64,000 bases of DNA from a virus, in the IMG/VR virus record IMGVR_UViG_3300046507_000773, positions 124,001 to 188,000 of that record; one strand, given 5' to 3'. Position 1 is the stretch's first letter, and every line of letters starts with the position of its first letter. Shown here piece by piece: positions 50,562 to 58,630 of this stretch. A program made the position numbers and the translations under genes. Below the pieces are notes generated by a model. That model saw only the letters and a list, made by a program, of their open reading frames with translations. It was not told the origin of the DNA and ran no database searches.

Positions 50562-52763
50562 ATGAGTGTAGAAGCACCCGACACACACATGAGTGGGGTC
50601 GCGGAGGGCAATTGGGATATCCTACCGCGAAAGTACGAACCTAACCAACTGTTCCGTGAGTTCCTGTCGATCAACGGACTGAATCCCTACGATGGTTACG
50701 ACTCCTCTAGCCGCAAGCAGATGTTCTCGAGCCACCTGGGTCAAGCGCTGGTAATCCGTGGCGCAACGCGGCGCCGTATCCAAACGGGTATGGAACGCGA
50801 GTACGCGAAGTACACTTTCGGCGTTCGCATGCCGGAAGACGGACAAGTGTTGAAAGTGATCGACCGTTATCCCACGGCCAATGCTTTCAACGCGATCCGC
50901 ATGAATCCGCAGTCGGTCATGATCTACGAGGAATACGGCACCAACCGCATTGGTGTTCTGAACATGCCTCGCTACTGTTCATACCATCAATACTTCGGAT
51001 TCGAGCTCAAGTACGACAAGTCGCTCAAGCAAATGCTGCGGCGCGGCCAAGCGTTCTCGAAAGATACGGTGTTTGCGCAAACGCCCAACATCGATGACAA
51101 CGGGGACTATACGTACGGCATCCAGCTGAACATGTGCTTGATGACGCACCCGGCGGTATCTGAAGACGGTGTGATGATTTGCCGTGACGTTTTGCCACGT
51201 CTGGCTTACAAAACCTACGAACGCCGTACTATCTCGTTCGGTGCCAAACGCTTCCCTGTCAATGCGTACGGCACCATCAACGAATACAAGCCGTTCCCGG
51301 ACATCGGCGATTATATCCATGAAAGCGGACTCATCATGGCCTTGCGTTCGTACAGCAAGGAACTCGCCCCGGTCGACCAAAGTATCCACGATCTCCTGGA
51401 AGTGGATCACTTCTTCGACGAGTGCACGTACTCTGTGCCCGGCAAAGGTCGAGTGGTGGACATCATTATCCATCACGACGAGAACAGTCTCAACCCCTGC
51501 ACGCCGCTGGGTATGGAGGCCCAAGCGAAGAAGTACGATGCAGCCACCAAGCAGTTCTTCAAGGCGATCTTGGGCGAGTACAACGACCTCAAGAAATCCC
51601 GCAAGGACAATCTGGAACTCACGCCGCAGATGCAAAGTCTGGTGCGTGAAGCGATCTCGGTCGTTGGTGACCACAAGGAAGCCATCCAGAAGCTGAATCG
51701 CCAAGTTCCGATGGACGACTGGACCATCACGTTCGTCATCGAATACGAGAACATCCCGGACGTCGGCAACAAGATGACCGACTGCCACGGCGGTAAGGGC
51801 GTGATCGTGTACGTGGCTGAACCGCACGAAATGCCGTTCGATCCTGTGACTGGCAAGCGGGCTGATGTGGTCATGGACCCGTTGTCCACCTGGGGCCGCA
51901 TGAATACGGGCCGTCTGTACGAACAGTTCACCAATGCTGCAGGTGACCACGTACAGAAAACTGTCTGCGAGATTCTCGGATTTACTCCTGGTGAGAAGGG
52001 CCTGGAGCCGAAGATCGCGAAGATGCAGCGGGACAATCCTGCGCTGTTCCACAGTGCATGGAGTTACCTGATCGAGTTCTATCGAACAGTCAGTCCGATC
52101 CAGGCATCGTGGTTTGACGATGGCACCTACGCACTATCGCCAGCGTACCACATGGCGCAAGTGATCGAGAACAACACGACGATCTTCAGTCCACCGGAGA
52201 ACGATCTTGAAGGTCTCGACATCGTCGCTGACATCATCCTCAAGTACCGTCCGCATCTGGGGCCGGTATGGTACACTGGTTACTCCGGTAAGCGTGTACT
52301 GACGAAGATGGATATCCGCATTGCCGAGATGTACTTCATCGTCCTGGAGAAAACCGGTGACGACTGGACGGCAGTGGGTTCGGGTAAGGTGCAGCACTTC
52401 GGCGTTCTCTCGCAAGTATCGGGTATCGACAAGTATGCATTGCCGACCCGTCAGAATCCAACCCGTACCTTGGGCGAGGCTGAGCTTCGAATCCTGGAAG
52501 CATACCTGGGCGGTGAAGTGGTAGCCGAGATGATGGACCGTAACAACAATCCGTTGGCGCATCGTCACATCGTCGAAGAAATCCTGACGGCAGACGTTCC
52601 GTCGAATATCGAACGCATCGTGGATCGCGTGAAGATTCCATTCGGCGGCTCTAAGCCACTGCAACTGGTGAAGCACTTACTCGAGGGTGCTGGCCTTCGT
52701 TTCGTCCTGAGAGCTTGGGACTATGCGAAGAAACCATTTAACTTCCCGAGGAAGAGCAAGTAG
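50562..52763 (+). CDS. RNA polymerase beta subunit, C-terminal part (non-virion set, gp71-73 position)
   Basis: The 733 residues include DVGNKMTDCHGGKGVIV (400-416), the counterpart of the bacterial GDK-x3-RHGNKGV segment. It is followed by an MPFDPVTGKRADVVMDPLST region and GRMNTGRLYEQ, matching the bacterial D-ILNPLGVPSRMNIGQ-E segment. Earlier, VSEDGVMICRDVL and YERRTISFG match the region before the flap. The beta N-terminal part is not in the window. Start: GTG 50559 and ATG 50562 follow AAAGGAATCTTT; ATG preferred. The phiKZ intron seen in this gene is absent here; the frame is uninterrupted. Confidence 0.9.
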   Translation: MSVEAPDTHMSGVAEGNWDILPRKYEPNQLFREFLSINGLNPYDGYDSSSRKQMFSSHLGQALVIRGATRRRIQTGMEREYAKYTFGVRMPEDGQVLKVIDRYPTANAFNAIRMNPQSVMIYEEYGTNRIGVLNMPRYCSYHQYFGFELKYDKSLKQMLRRGQAFSKDTVFAQTPNIDDNGDYTYGIQLNMCLMTHPAVSEDGVMICRDVLPRLAYKTYERRTISFGAKRFPVNAYGTINEYKPFPDIGDYIHESGLIMALRSYSKELAPVDQSIHDLLEVDHFFDECTYSVPGKGRVVDIIIHHDENSLNPCTPLGMEAQAKKYDAATKQFFKAILGEYNDLKKSRKDNLELTPQMQSLVREAISVVGDHKEAIQKLNRQVPMDDWTITFVIEYENIPDVGNKMTDCHGGKGVIVYVAEPHEMPFDPVTGKRADVVMDPLSTWGRMNTGRLYEQFTNAAGDHVQKTVCEILGFTPGEKGLEPKIAKMQRDNPALFHSAWSYLIEFYRTVSPIQASWFDDGTYALSPAYHMAQVIENNTTIFSPPENDLEGLDIVADIILKYRPHLGPVWYTGYSGKRVLTKMDIRIAEMYFIVLEKTGDDWTAVGSGKVQHFGVLSQVSGIDKYALPTRQNPTRTLGEAELRILEAYLGGEVVAEMMDRNNNPLAHRHIVEEILTADVPSNIERIVDRVKIPFGGSKPLQLVKHLLEGAGLRFVLRAWDYAKKPFNFPRKSK

Positions 52764-52767
52764 CAAT

Positions 52768-52795
52768 GTCCGGCCCTCTTCGTGGGGGCTGGACT
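52768..52795 (+). other. Intercistronic hairpin between beta and beta-prime genes
   Basis: GTCCGGCCC pairs with GGGGCTGGAC around CTTCGT-type loop bases. No T-run follows; the Shine-Dalgarno GAAAGGAT comes directly after. Confidence 0.5.
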
Positions 52796-52809
52796 GAAAG
52801 GATAAAAAG

Positions 52810-54963
52810 ATGCAGCTTAAGAAGTATCTCCTTCGTACCTTCCTGGACTACAGTACCCAACAGCTGTGGGCCATGATGCAAGGGCGCATGATCGTGCGCT
52901 ACGACGACGGGACTGAAGAAGAAGTCAGCTTCAAGGATATCGTCTACAGTTCCTACGCTTGGGAATTCCACCGGCGTTACCGCAAGACGCCGCTGTTGCC
53001 GAAACATCTGGCAAGGAATGTTCTGGGCAAGAATCGCATGGGACCGAGCACTCACCTGAAGTTGCTGGGCAATGCGATCAATGCGACGCACGATACCTAC
53101 ATCATGGATCGTACGCAAACTCACGTTCAGCTGGACGATGGCGAGGTCATCTCTGTCGATGACTTCAAAGACCGTCTGTCGGAACTGGAGTACCGCACAA
53201 CCAACCAGCTCTACAATTACGCCGTCACGGGTTTGGAGGAATACGTGGTCGGCATCGACATGGTGCACATGTTCGAGGTGATGACCCATCCGCGAGTGCT
53301 GCAGGCAAACAATGCCTTGCCGTACAAGTACGATGAGATCAAGGCGAAATACCGTGATCGCAATCGCCTGATGCGTGAAGGTCAGAAAATTATCAACGAG
53401 GCTCATGATGTAGTTAGCGATACGCTGCACAATGACCCCTCGCTCGATAACAATCCACTGGCTCAAGCTGTGCGCTCCGGCCTCGTGAACGAAAGCCAAA
53501 CGCTGCAATGCGTCTCGGCTCGCGGTTATCTGACGGACATCGACTCGGACCTCTTCACCCATCCGATTCTGCGCGGCTATGGTCACGGCTTGCGCCTGAT
53601 CCACGATTCCGGTATCGAGTCTCGCTCGGCATCGAAGTCGCTGCTGTTCACGAAAGATCCGCTGCGGGAAGCTGAATACTTCTCGCGTCGTTTGCAGCTG
53701 GTGTCCTTTAACGTGCAGAACCTGCACCATGGCGACTGTGGTTCGGAAGACTACATGTACGTCACGATGCGGGACAAAGAAGTGGTGGATGATAAGGTCA
53801 AGCGTAAGTCTGACCTGAAGACCTACCAAGGCATGTTCTACATGGACGACGACGGGCAACTGAGGTCGATCAAGGAAGGGGACAAGCACCTCATCGGTCG
53901 ACAGCTGAAACTGCGGACCATCATGCATTGCCACCACGAAGATCCGGTGGGTGCGTGTAGTACTTGCGTGGGTGAACTGGCTACCTTCGTACCCAAGGGC
54001 TCGAACCTCGGCCACGCAGCTTGCGTGACGTTGGCATCGAAATCCTCGCAGAACGTGATGTCGGTCAAGCACAACGACGGTAACTCCGACGTTGACTCGA
54101 TCATCCTGGGTCCGGAATATCGACATCTGTTCAAGGTATCGGCTGATGGTAACGCGTACATGCTGGACCCGAGTCTGAAAGACAAGAAGCCCAAGATCGT
54201 CATCCCTGGCGACAAAGCGTACAACTTGTCCGACATCTACCTGCCAAAGCGCGTGAACGAATTGCCGATCTCGCGCGTGACGCAACTGGAAGCCGTGTCG
54301 ATCGAAACGCATTGGGGCGAAGGTGATACCCCGCCGATGCGTGAAATCGTACCGGTGGCCATCGGTAATCGCTTAGCATCGTTCACCCATGCGATGCTGG
54401 ACCACATCAAACGTAAAGGCGCAAACGCCTGGACGGTGGATGCCAAAGGCTTTTACGTCATCGATCTCGAAGGCTGGGACTATCAGGATGCAATCATGTC
54501 CCTGCCGATGAAGCACTTCAACATGAGCGACCACTCGAAAGAACTGGCCGACATGCTCGAGTCGACCGTGAAAGAACTGGAACTGCGCGATAAACACGTG
54601 AGTCCTGAAGCATTCTTGCAGGAATTCCACGATTTGGTGAACCAAAAGCTGGACGTGAACTTTGCCGTGAATGCAATCGTGGTGTACGCCTCGATGATCG
54701 TCTCGGCCGAGAACAACAACTACAGCCTGCCAAAGCCGTGGACCGATTCCGGCCTGGGTGTCAAAGACATCACCATGCGCATGCGTTCGCTGTCTGCTGA
54801 GATGGCCCACGAAAATCACCACTCGGTATTGCGTGATCCGGCAAGTTTCATCGACGACAACCGGATGCCACATCCGTTTGACGGCTTGCTGATGCCATTC
54901 GAAATGTATCAACATCGTTATGGCGCAGTCCCGAATCTGGAGGCTAGCCGGCAACAGTTCTAA
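52810..54963 (+). CDS. RNA polymerase beta-prime subunit, C-terminal part (non-virion set, gp74 position)
   Basis: This 717-residue protein has a bridge/trigger-like region with VRSGLVNESQTLQCVSARGY, then HPILRGYGHGLRLIHDSGIE, and EAEYFSRRLQLV, in the order of bacterial GARGN-x-Q-MRGL, the GL-EYF segment and the SGYLTRRLVDV segment. A cysteine cluster follows at C374, C383 and C386 (CHHEDPVGACSTC), as in the second beta-prime zinc site. The catalytic NADFDGD is absent, consistent with its being on the separate protein at 39473. It follows the beta gene by 46 bases in one operon. Confidence 0.85.
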   Translation: MQLKKYLLRTFLDYSTQQLWAMMQGRMIVRYDDGTEEEVSFKDIVYSSYAWEFHRRYRKTPLLPKHLARNVLGKNRMGPSTHLKLLGNAINATHDTYIMDRTQTHVQLDDGEVISVDDFKDRLSELEYRTTNQLYNYAVTGLEEYVVGIDMVHMFEVMTHPRVLQANNALPYKYDEIKAKYRDRNRLMREGQKIINEAHDVVSDTLHNDPSLDNNPLAQAVRSGLVNESQTLQCVSARGYLTDIDSDLFTHPILRGYGHGLRLIHDSGIESRSASKSLLFTKDPLREAEYFSRRLQLVSFNVQNLHHGDCGSEDYMYVTMRDKEVVDDKVKRKSDLKTYQGMFYMDDDGQLRSIKEGDKHLIGRQLKLRTIMHCHHEDPVGACSTCVGELATFVPKGSNLGHAACVTLASKSSQNVMSVKHNDGNSDVDSIILGPEYRHLFKVSADGNAYMLDPSLKDKKPKIVIPGDKAYNLSDIYLPKRVNELPISRVTQLEAVSIETHWGEGDTPPMREIVPVAIGNRLASFTHAMLDHIKRKGANAWTVDAKGFYVIDLEGWDYQDAIMSLPMKHFNMSDHSKELADMLESTVKELELRDKHVSPEAFLQEFHDLVNQKLDVNFAVNAIVVYASMIVSAENNNYSLPKPWTDSGLGVKDITMRMRSLSAEMAHENHHSVLRDPASFIDDNRMPHPFDGLLMPFEMYQHRYGAVPNLEASRQQF

Positions 54964-54988
54964 GAAAGGAAGATTATAGGTAGCGTTA

Positions 54989-56521
54989 ATGGCGACTGAA
55001 CTTACCATCAGGATGCGGACTCACCATTTTGTGGTGAACCGCATCACGCCTCGTAGTCGTCCGTGCGTGACGGCATTTGCGAGGCAATATATCCAATATG
55101 GTTTTTCTCGAGGTAACGGTTTTGCACGCCCAGCCTTGAAGGTCTATGCAGCCGCCACGGATGATCGGAGTGAGTATCGCTTCCATATCAACCAATGGGC
55201 TCCGTTCCAGGAGTTCTTGCGACTGCACCGACTGGATGAAGCTCTCATTGAGCTCATTCACGATCCTTTGCATGAGGCGCTACCTGTAGAGCTTCCTGTG
55301 CTCCCGCAGTGGGTGCCACGGGAATCCCAGCCGCTGGCGATTGAATACTTGGTAAAGCCGCCTCCGCCGCATTCCAAGTTCGTCGACATGCAGACAGGTA
55401 AAGGGAAATCCTTTTGCGCCATGCAGGGCATGTCCACTGTCGGTTTCCGAACCGTCGGTGTGATGAAGCCTCAGTTCCTTGCAAAATGGATTGAGGACAT
55501 GGGGAGAACTTACGATTTGCCACTCGATCAATACGTGGTGATTCGTGGGTCGGACCAATTGATTGCGCTGCTACATCTTGCCATGTCGGGGGAGCTCACA
55601 CAACGGGTGATCCTGATCAGTAACAAGACGATGCAGAACTACATCAAGCTCTACGAAGAGCATGGTGCCGCAATCGTTGACATGGGCTACCCATGCATGC
55701 CTGACGAGATGTGGGCGATACTGCAAGCTGGTATTCGCTTGATCGACGAAGTTCACATGGACTACCATCTGAACTTTAAGCTTGACCTGTACACCAACAT
55801 CTACTTGTCGTTCTCGCTGTCGGCCACCTTGCTGTCTAAGGATGCCTTCCAGATGAGGATGTACGAGCTCGGCTACCCGATGGTGCAACGCTATAAGGGG
55901 CCAGCTTACGACAAGTACGCACGTACCCGTGCTGTCTTGTACGCGTTTAAAGAACCGGACAAGATCAAGTGCCGTGAACGTGGCTCGACGATGTATTCGC
56001 ACAATGTGTTCGAGGACAGCATCCTCAAGAGTCCCAAGATGACCGGGAACTTCTTCGAGTTTGCCAACACGATCTTAAAGCGCGAGTACCTGGAAGAAGG
56101 TTTCTACAAGAAGGGCGACCGGGCGATCATCTATTGCAGTTCGATCGACATGTGTACGGCCCTATCGGATTACTTGAAGAAGCTCTACCCAGACAAAGTC
56201 GTCAACCGTTACGTGGGTCTTGATCCACGTGAACACCTGATGGAATCTGAGATCGTGGTCACCACACTCGGTTCCGCTGGTACGGGTCACGACATTCCGG
56301 ACTTGACGACTGTGATTCTCTTGGTCGCTATCCGGGCAAGTGCTGGTAACTTGCAGGGCTTTGGTCGCTTACGTAAGTTGAAAGACGGACGCACGCCGCG
56401 TTTCGCTTACGGTGTGAACGAGGACAACCTCAAGCACGTCGAGTACCACGAGGACAAGCGGGAGCTCTTGGAGAGCCGCAGTGTTTCGTACAAGCTCGAG
56501 TACTATGATCTACTGATCTAG
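54989..56521 (+). CDS. SF2 helicase (DExH type)
   Basis: This 510-residue protein has Walker A MQTGKGKSF at residues 134-142 and a DEVH box at 253-256 (LIDEVHMD). The second RecA-like half has RAIIYCSSIDMCTAL, then VVTTLGSAGTGHDIPD (motif V) and NLQGFGRLRKLKDG (motif VI). The layout is like T4 UvsW and similar phage helicases that remodel replication forks and recombination intermediates. It sits 25 bases after the beta-prime gene, in the phiKZ gp75 position, so it could also serve transcription. Confidence 0.88.
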   Translation: MATELTIRMRTHHFVVNRITPRSRPCVTAFARQYIQYGFSRGNGFARPALKVYAAATDDRSEYRFHINQWAPFQEFLRLHRLDEALIELIHDPLHEALPVELPVLPQWVPRESQPLAIEYLVKPPPPHSKFVDMQTGKGKSFCAMQGMSTVGFRTVGVMKPQFLAKWIEDMGRTYDLPLDQYVVIRGSDQLIALLHLAMSGELTQRVILISNKTMQNYIKLYEEHGAAIVDMGYPCMPDEMWAILQAGIRLIDEVHMDYHLNFKLDLYTNIYLSFSLSATLLSKDAFQMRMYELGYPMVQRYKGPAYDKYARTRAVLYAFKEPDKIKCRERGSTMYSHNVFEDSILKSPKMTGNFFEFANTILKREYLEEGFYKKGDRAIIYCSSIDMCTALSDYLKKLYPDKVVNRYVGLDPREHLMESEIVVTTLGSAGTGHDIPDLTTVILLVAIRASAGNLQGFGRLRKLKDGRTPRFAYGVNEDNLKHVEYHEDKRELLESRSVSYKLEYYDLLI

Positions 56522-56522
56522 T

Positions 56523-56558
56523 GGAGTCCCTCCTTCGGGAGGGGCTTCTTTTATGCCG
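56523..56558 (+). terminator. TTCG-loop hairpin terminator with TTTATGCCG tail
   Basis: AGTCCCTCC-TTCG-GGAGGGGCTT, then CTTTTATGCCG. It ends the core operon just before the binding site of the gene at 56574. Confidence 0.85.
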
Positions 56559-56573
56559 CAAGGAGAAAAAGAA

Positions 56574-57041
56574 ATGTATCTTACTTACCAACAGCACGTC
56601 GAAGGCTCCAAACACCTGATGCGCACTCTGCCTATTTTGGCAGTGGCTCCAGCGTTCGGTGAGCTTCTCAATACCCTGGGAAGGCTCTGGGAAGTAGACG
56701 AGGACCTTACGCTCGGTGTTCGCCATCTGGAAACGCCTTACGGTTCCCATGGGCGCACGGGCGATCCGTACAGCGTCTTCTATCTGTACGAAGACGAGAA
56801 GGCACCGAATGCCCATCCGCAAGGGCTCGGTCTTCCCTGGGTCAAGATGAGTCGCAACCACGAGGACAAAAGCCCGACGGCAGTTCACATCGAGTACTAC
56901 GTTGGGTCGGACAAGAAGCGTGACGACTACTGCGACTTCCATTCGATCTATCAGAAGGCGTTGGCGGCAGCCCACTTTCTGTTCGAAGGCAAGATCAGCA
57001 TTGACCCCAACGAGTATCAGGAATTTAGCCTGACGCCCTAA
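56574..57041 (+). CDS. Unrecognised 155-residue protein
   Basis: The start at 56574 follows GCAAGGAGAAAAAGAA; ATG 56553 lies in the terminator tail. The protein is mixed, with a segment RTLPILAVAPAFGELLNTLG and many His and Tyr residues. No domain was recognised. It is convergent with the macro-domain gene. Confidence 0.8.
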   Translation: MYLTYQQHVEGSKHLMRTLPILAVAPAFGELLNTLGRLWEVDEDLTLGVRHLETPYGSHGRTGDPYSVFYLYEDEKAPNAHPQGLGLPWVKMSRNHEDKSPTAVHIEYYVGSDKKRDDYCDFHSIYQKALAAAHFLFEGKISIDPNEYQEFSLTP

Positions 57042-57044
57042 CCC

Positions 57045-57096
57045 GGCATAAACCCCCAGGCTTATCACCTGGGGGCTCATCTTATTTTTTTTTGTT
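57045..57096. terminator. Hairpin terminator between convergent genes
   Basis: CCCCCAGG and CCTGGGGG pair around CTTATCA, with a T-run after. CCGGCATAAA before it gives the minus strand its TTTATGCCG tail. Confidence 0.8.
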
Positions 57097-57549
57097 TCAA
57101 TAGTTGTTGCCAGGCTCCAGAACAATCACTTCCATCTCCGTCTCACCCAGATACTCGGTAATGAGAGGACGCACCTCATCCCATTCCAATCCACCTTTGC
57201 CGCAACCAATGGCAGGGATCGCGATGCTTGTAAGGTCATGCTCCTTGTATGTCTCGGCTAATTTCTTCAGTCCCTCTTTAATCCACTTTAGTTGTGAATC
57301 ATGTCCCCAGTAACGCTTTGTGGGAAAGCAGACTATCTTTGTGCCGTACTTTTCCGTAAAGACAAAGTACCCGTCCTTTTCAAAGACACCCGTGTTACAT
57401 GCTTTTTTGTAGGCATCGTATAGACCACCATAGCGATTACGAAACGCAGCAGCCAGGCCATTCCCCATGACGCCGACTGTGTTGACCGGACACACCAAAG
57501 CTTTGGCTTTCGAGAAGAAGATATTCTCGTCTTGATGAAAAGTGATCAT
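57097..57549 (-). CDS. Macro domain protein, DarG/TARG1-like ADP-ribose hydrolase
   Basis: This 150-residue single macro domain has CPVNTVGVMGNGLAAAF (residues 20-36), the ADP-ribose-binding loop in the form typical of DarG. It has FPTKRYWG (75-82) with K78 in the place of the catalytic lysine of DarG and TARG1, then WIKEGLKKL, and IPAIGCGKGGLEW near 112-124. DarG removes ADP-ribose added to DNA by the toxin DarT; TARG1 acts on proteins and nucleic acids. No DarT-like toxin gene is next to it, so it may counter host DarT-type defence or process ADP-ribosylated targets. The ribosome binding site is GAGAAGGATT. Confidence 0.85.
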   Translation of the reverse strand: MITFHQDENIFFSKAKALVCPVNTVGVMGNGLAAAFRNRYGGLYDAYKKACNTGVFEKDGYFVFTEKYGTKIVCFPTKRYWGHDSQLKWIKEGLKKLAETYKEHDLTSIAIPAIGCGKGGLEWDEVRPLITEYLGETEMEVIVLEPGNNY

Positions 57550-57650
57550 AATCCTTCTCTTGTAAGTTCAACTACAAGATGAGGTTCTCCAATATAAACC
57601 ACATAGGAGGCGTAGAACTCCAGGGGGAAAACAACTACCGGGAAACTATC

Positions 57651-58163
57651 ATGGCAATCATCCGACCGACTCGGAAAAACTCAGGAGTGGAAACACTCAT
57701 CAAGATCTTAGCACTACTTACTGATGACATTACGCTCTTTAATGGGCAGATCCTAATGTCGCAGTTTAGCATCGGCTTACTCCAAGCCACCAAGATGAGC
57801 CTTTTCATCGACCCAAGTCCTTTTGCGTACATCGGCCCGAGAAACGTGTGGCTCCAGGACTACAAAGATGGTGTCAGCGTGTATTACGCGAATGAAATAG
57901 AAGCCTGTGAGTTTCTAGGACGACTTGAGCTTAAAATCAGTTTGGAAGAAAGCTTTCCAGAAAAGAATCGCCAGCATTACCGATTGGACGATTTAGATAC
58001 CGCAGCAGAACACATCCGTAACTATCTTCTCATCGGGCTCTACCCAGGGCACAAGATTGAACCACCGACCAATGAGTGGCTCAACAAGTTTATTAAAGCA
58101 CGAGAGTGGGATGTACTGGCCACCTTTGAACCCTCCGACATCGCGCTACTTAAACCAAGATAA
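57651..58163 (+). CDS. Unrecognised 170-residue protein
   Basis: The start is uncertain. ATG 57651 follows CGGGAAACTATC and leaves about 100 bases for divergent promoters. ATG 57579 would add 24 residues but lies only 30 bases from the divergent macro-domain start. The protein is mixed, with helices (GVETLIKILALLTDDITLF). No domain was recognised. Codon bias is low. Confidence 0.75.
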   Translation: MAIIRPTRKNSGVETLIKILALLTDDITLFNGQILMSQFSIGLLQATKMSLFIDPSPFAYIGPRNVWLQDYKDGVSVYYANEIEACEFLGRLELKISLEESFPEKNRQHYRLDDLDTAAEHIRNYLLIGLYPGHKIEPPTNEWLNKFIKAREWDVLATFEPSDIALLKPR

Positions 58164-58204
58164 CGGCATACGGCCCCACCCTTTGGGGTGGGGCTTTATG
58201 ACCG
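58163..58204. terminator. Bidirectional hairpin terminator between convergent genes
   Basis: GCCCCACCC and GGGTGGGGC pair around TTTG. CGGCATAC lies before and TTTATGACCG after. Confidence 0.8.
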
Positions 58205-58205
58205 A

Positions 58206-58601
58206 TTACTTACCACTGTTCTTTCTTTTTTCTTCCTCGAGGCGATCCAGCTCTTTCTGCCGTGCTTCGACTTCTTCCTTCAAGAGCTGCAAGCAGCTTT
58301 GAATGTACATCTCACCCACGTACCTAGGCATGTCGAGGAACCGATCAAACGTGATACCCGTGTACTTGAGTACTTGGGCAGCGTGATAGGCCTTCATGCG
58401 TTCGGGTGTGGGATCGAATAGGTCGATGTTCTCAGCAGGGCGATGGCGAATCAGTGACATGTCATCAGTCTGCCGCGCGTGATCATGGATGCCGTACGTT
58501 GTTTCGTACGCGTCACGCATCAGAAGCTGAGTTTCCACAGAACTAATTACTGGTGCCACCTTAAGCAAGGCTTTGATGGCGCTCTCTGACGAGACCATCA
58601 A
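58206..58601 (-). CDS. Unrecognised 131-residue protein with C-terminal charged helix
   Basis: It lies 29 bases after the gene at 58631 on the same strand; the binding site is weak. The C-terminal 35 residues form a Glu/Lys-rich helix (LKEEVEARQKELDRLEEEKR), probably a coiled coil. The rest is helical. It likely works with the upstream virion-type proteins. No family was recognised. Confidence 0.75.
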   Translation of the reverse strand: MMVSSESAIKALLKVAPVISSVETQLLMRDAYETTYGIHDHARQTDDMSLIRHRPAENIDLFDPTPERMKAYHAAQVLKYTGITFDRFLDMPRYVGEMYIQSCLQLLKEEVEARQKELDRLEEEKRKNSGK

Positions 58602-58630
58602 GCCAAAGCTGGACGAAGGAACCAGCTCTT

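Noticed and set aside
50562-54963. Self-splicing intron in the RNA polymerase genes, as in phiKZ gp71-73
   Set aside because: Both genes are uninterrupted frames with continuous motif order.
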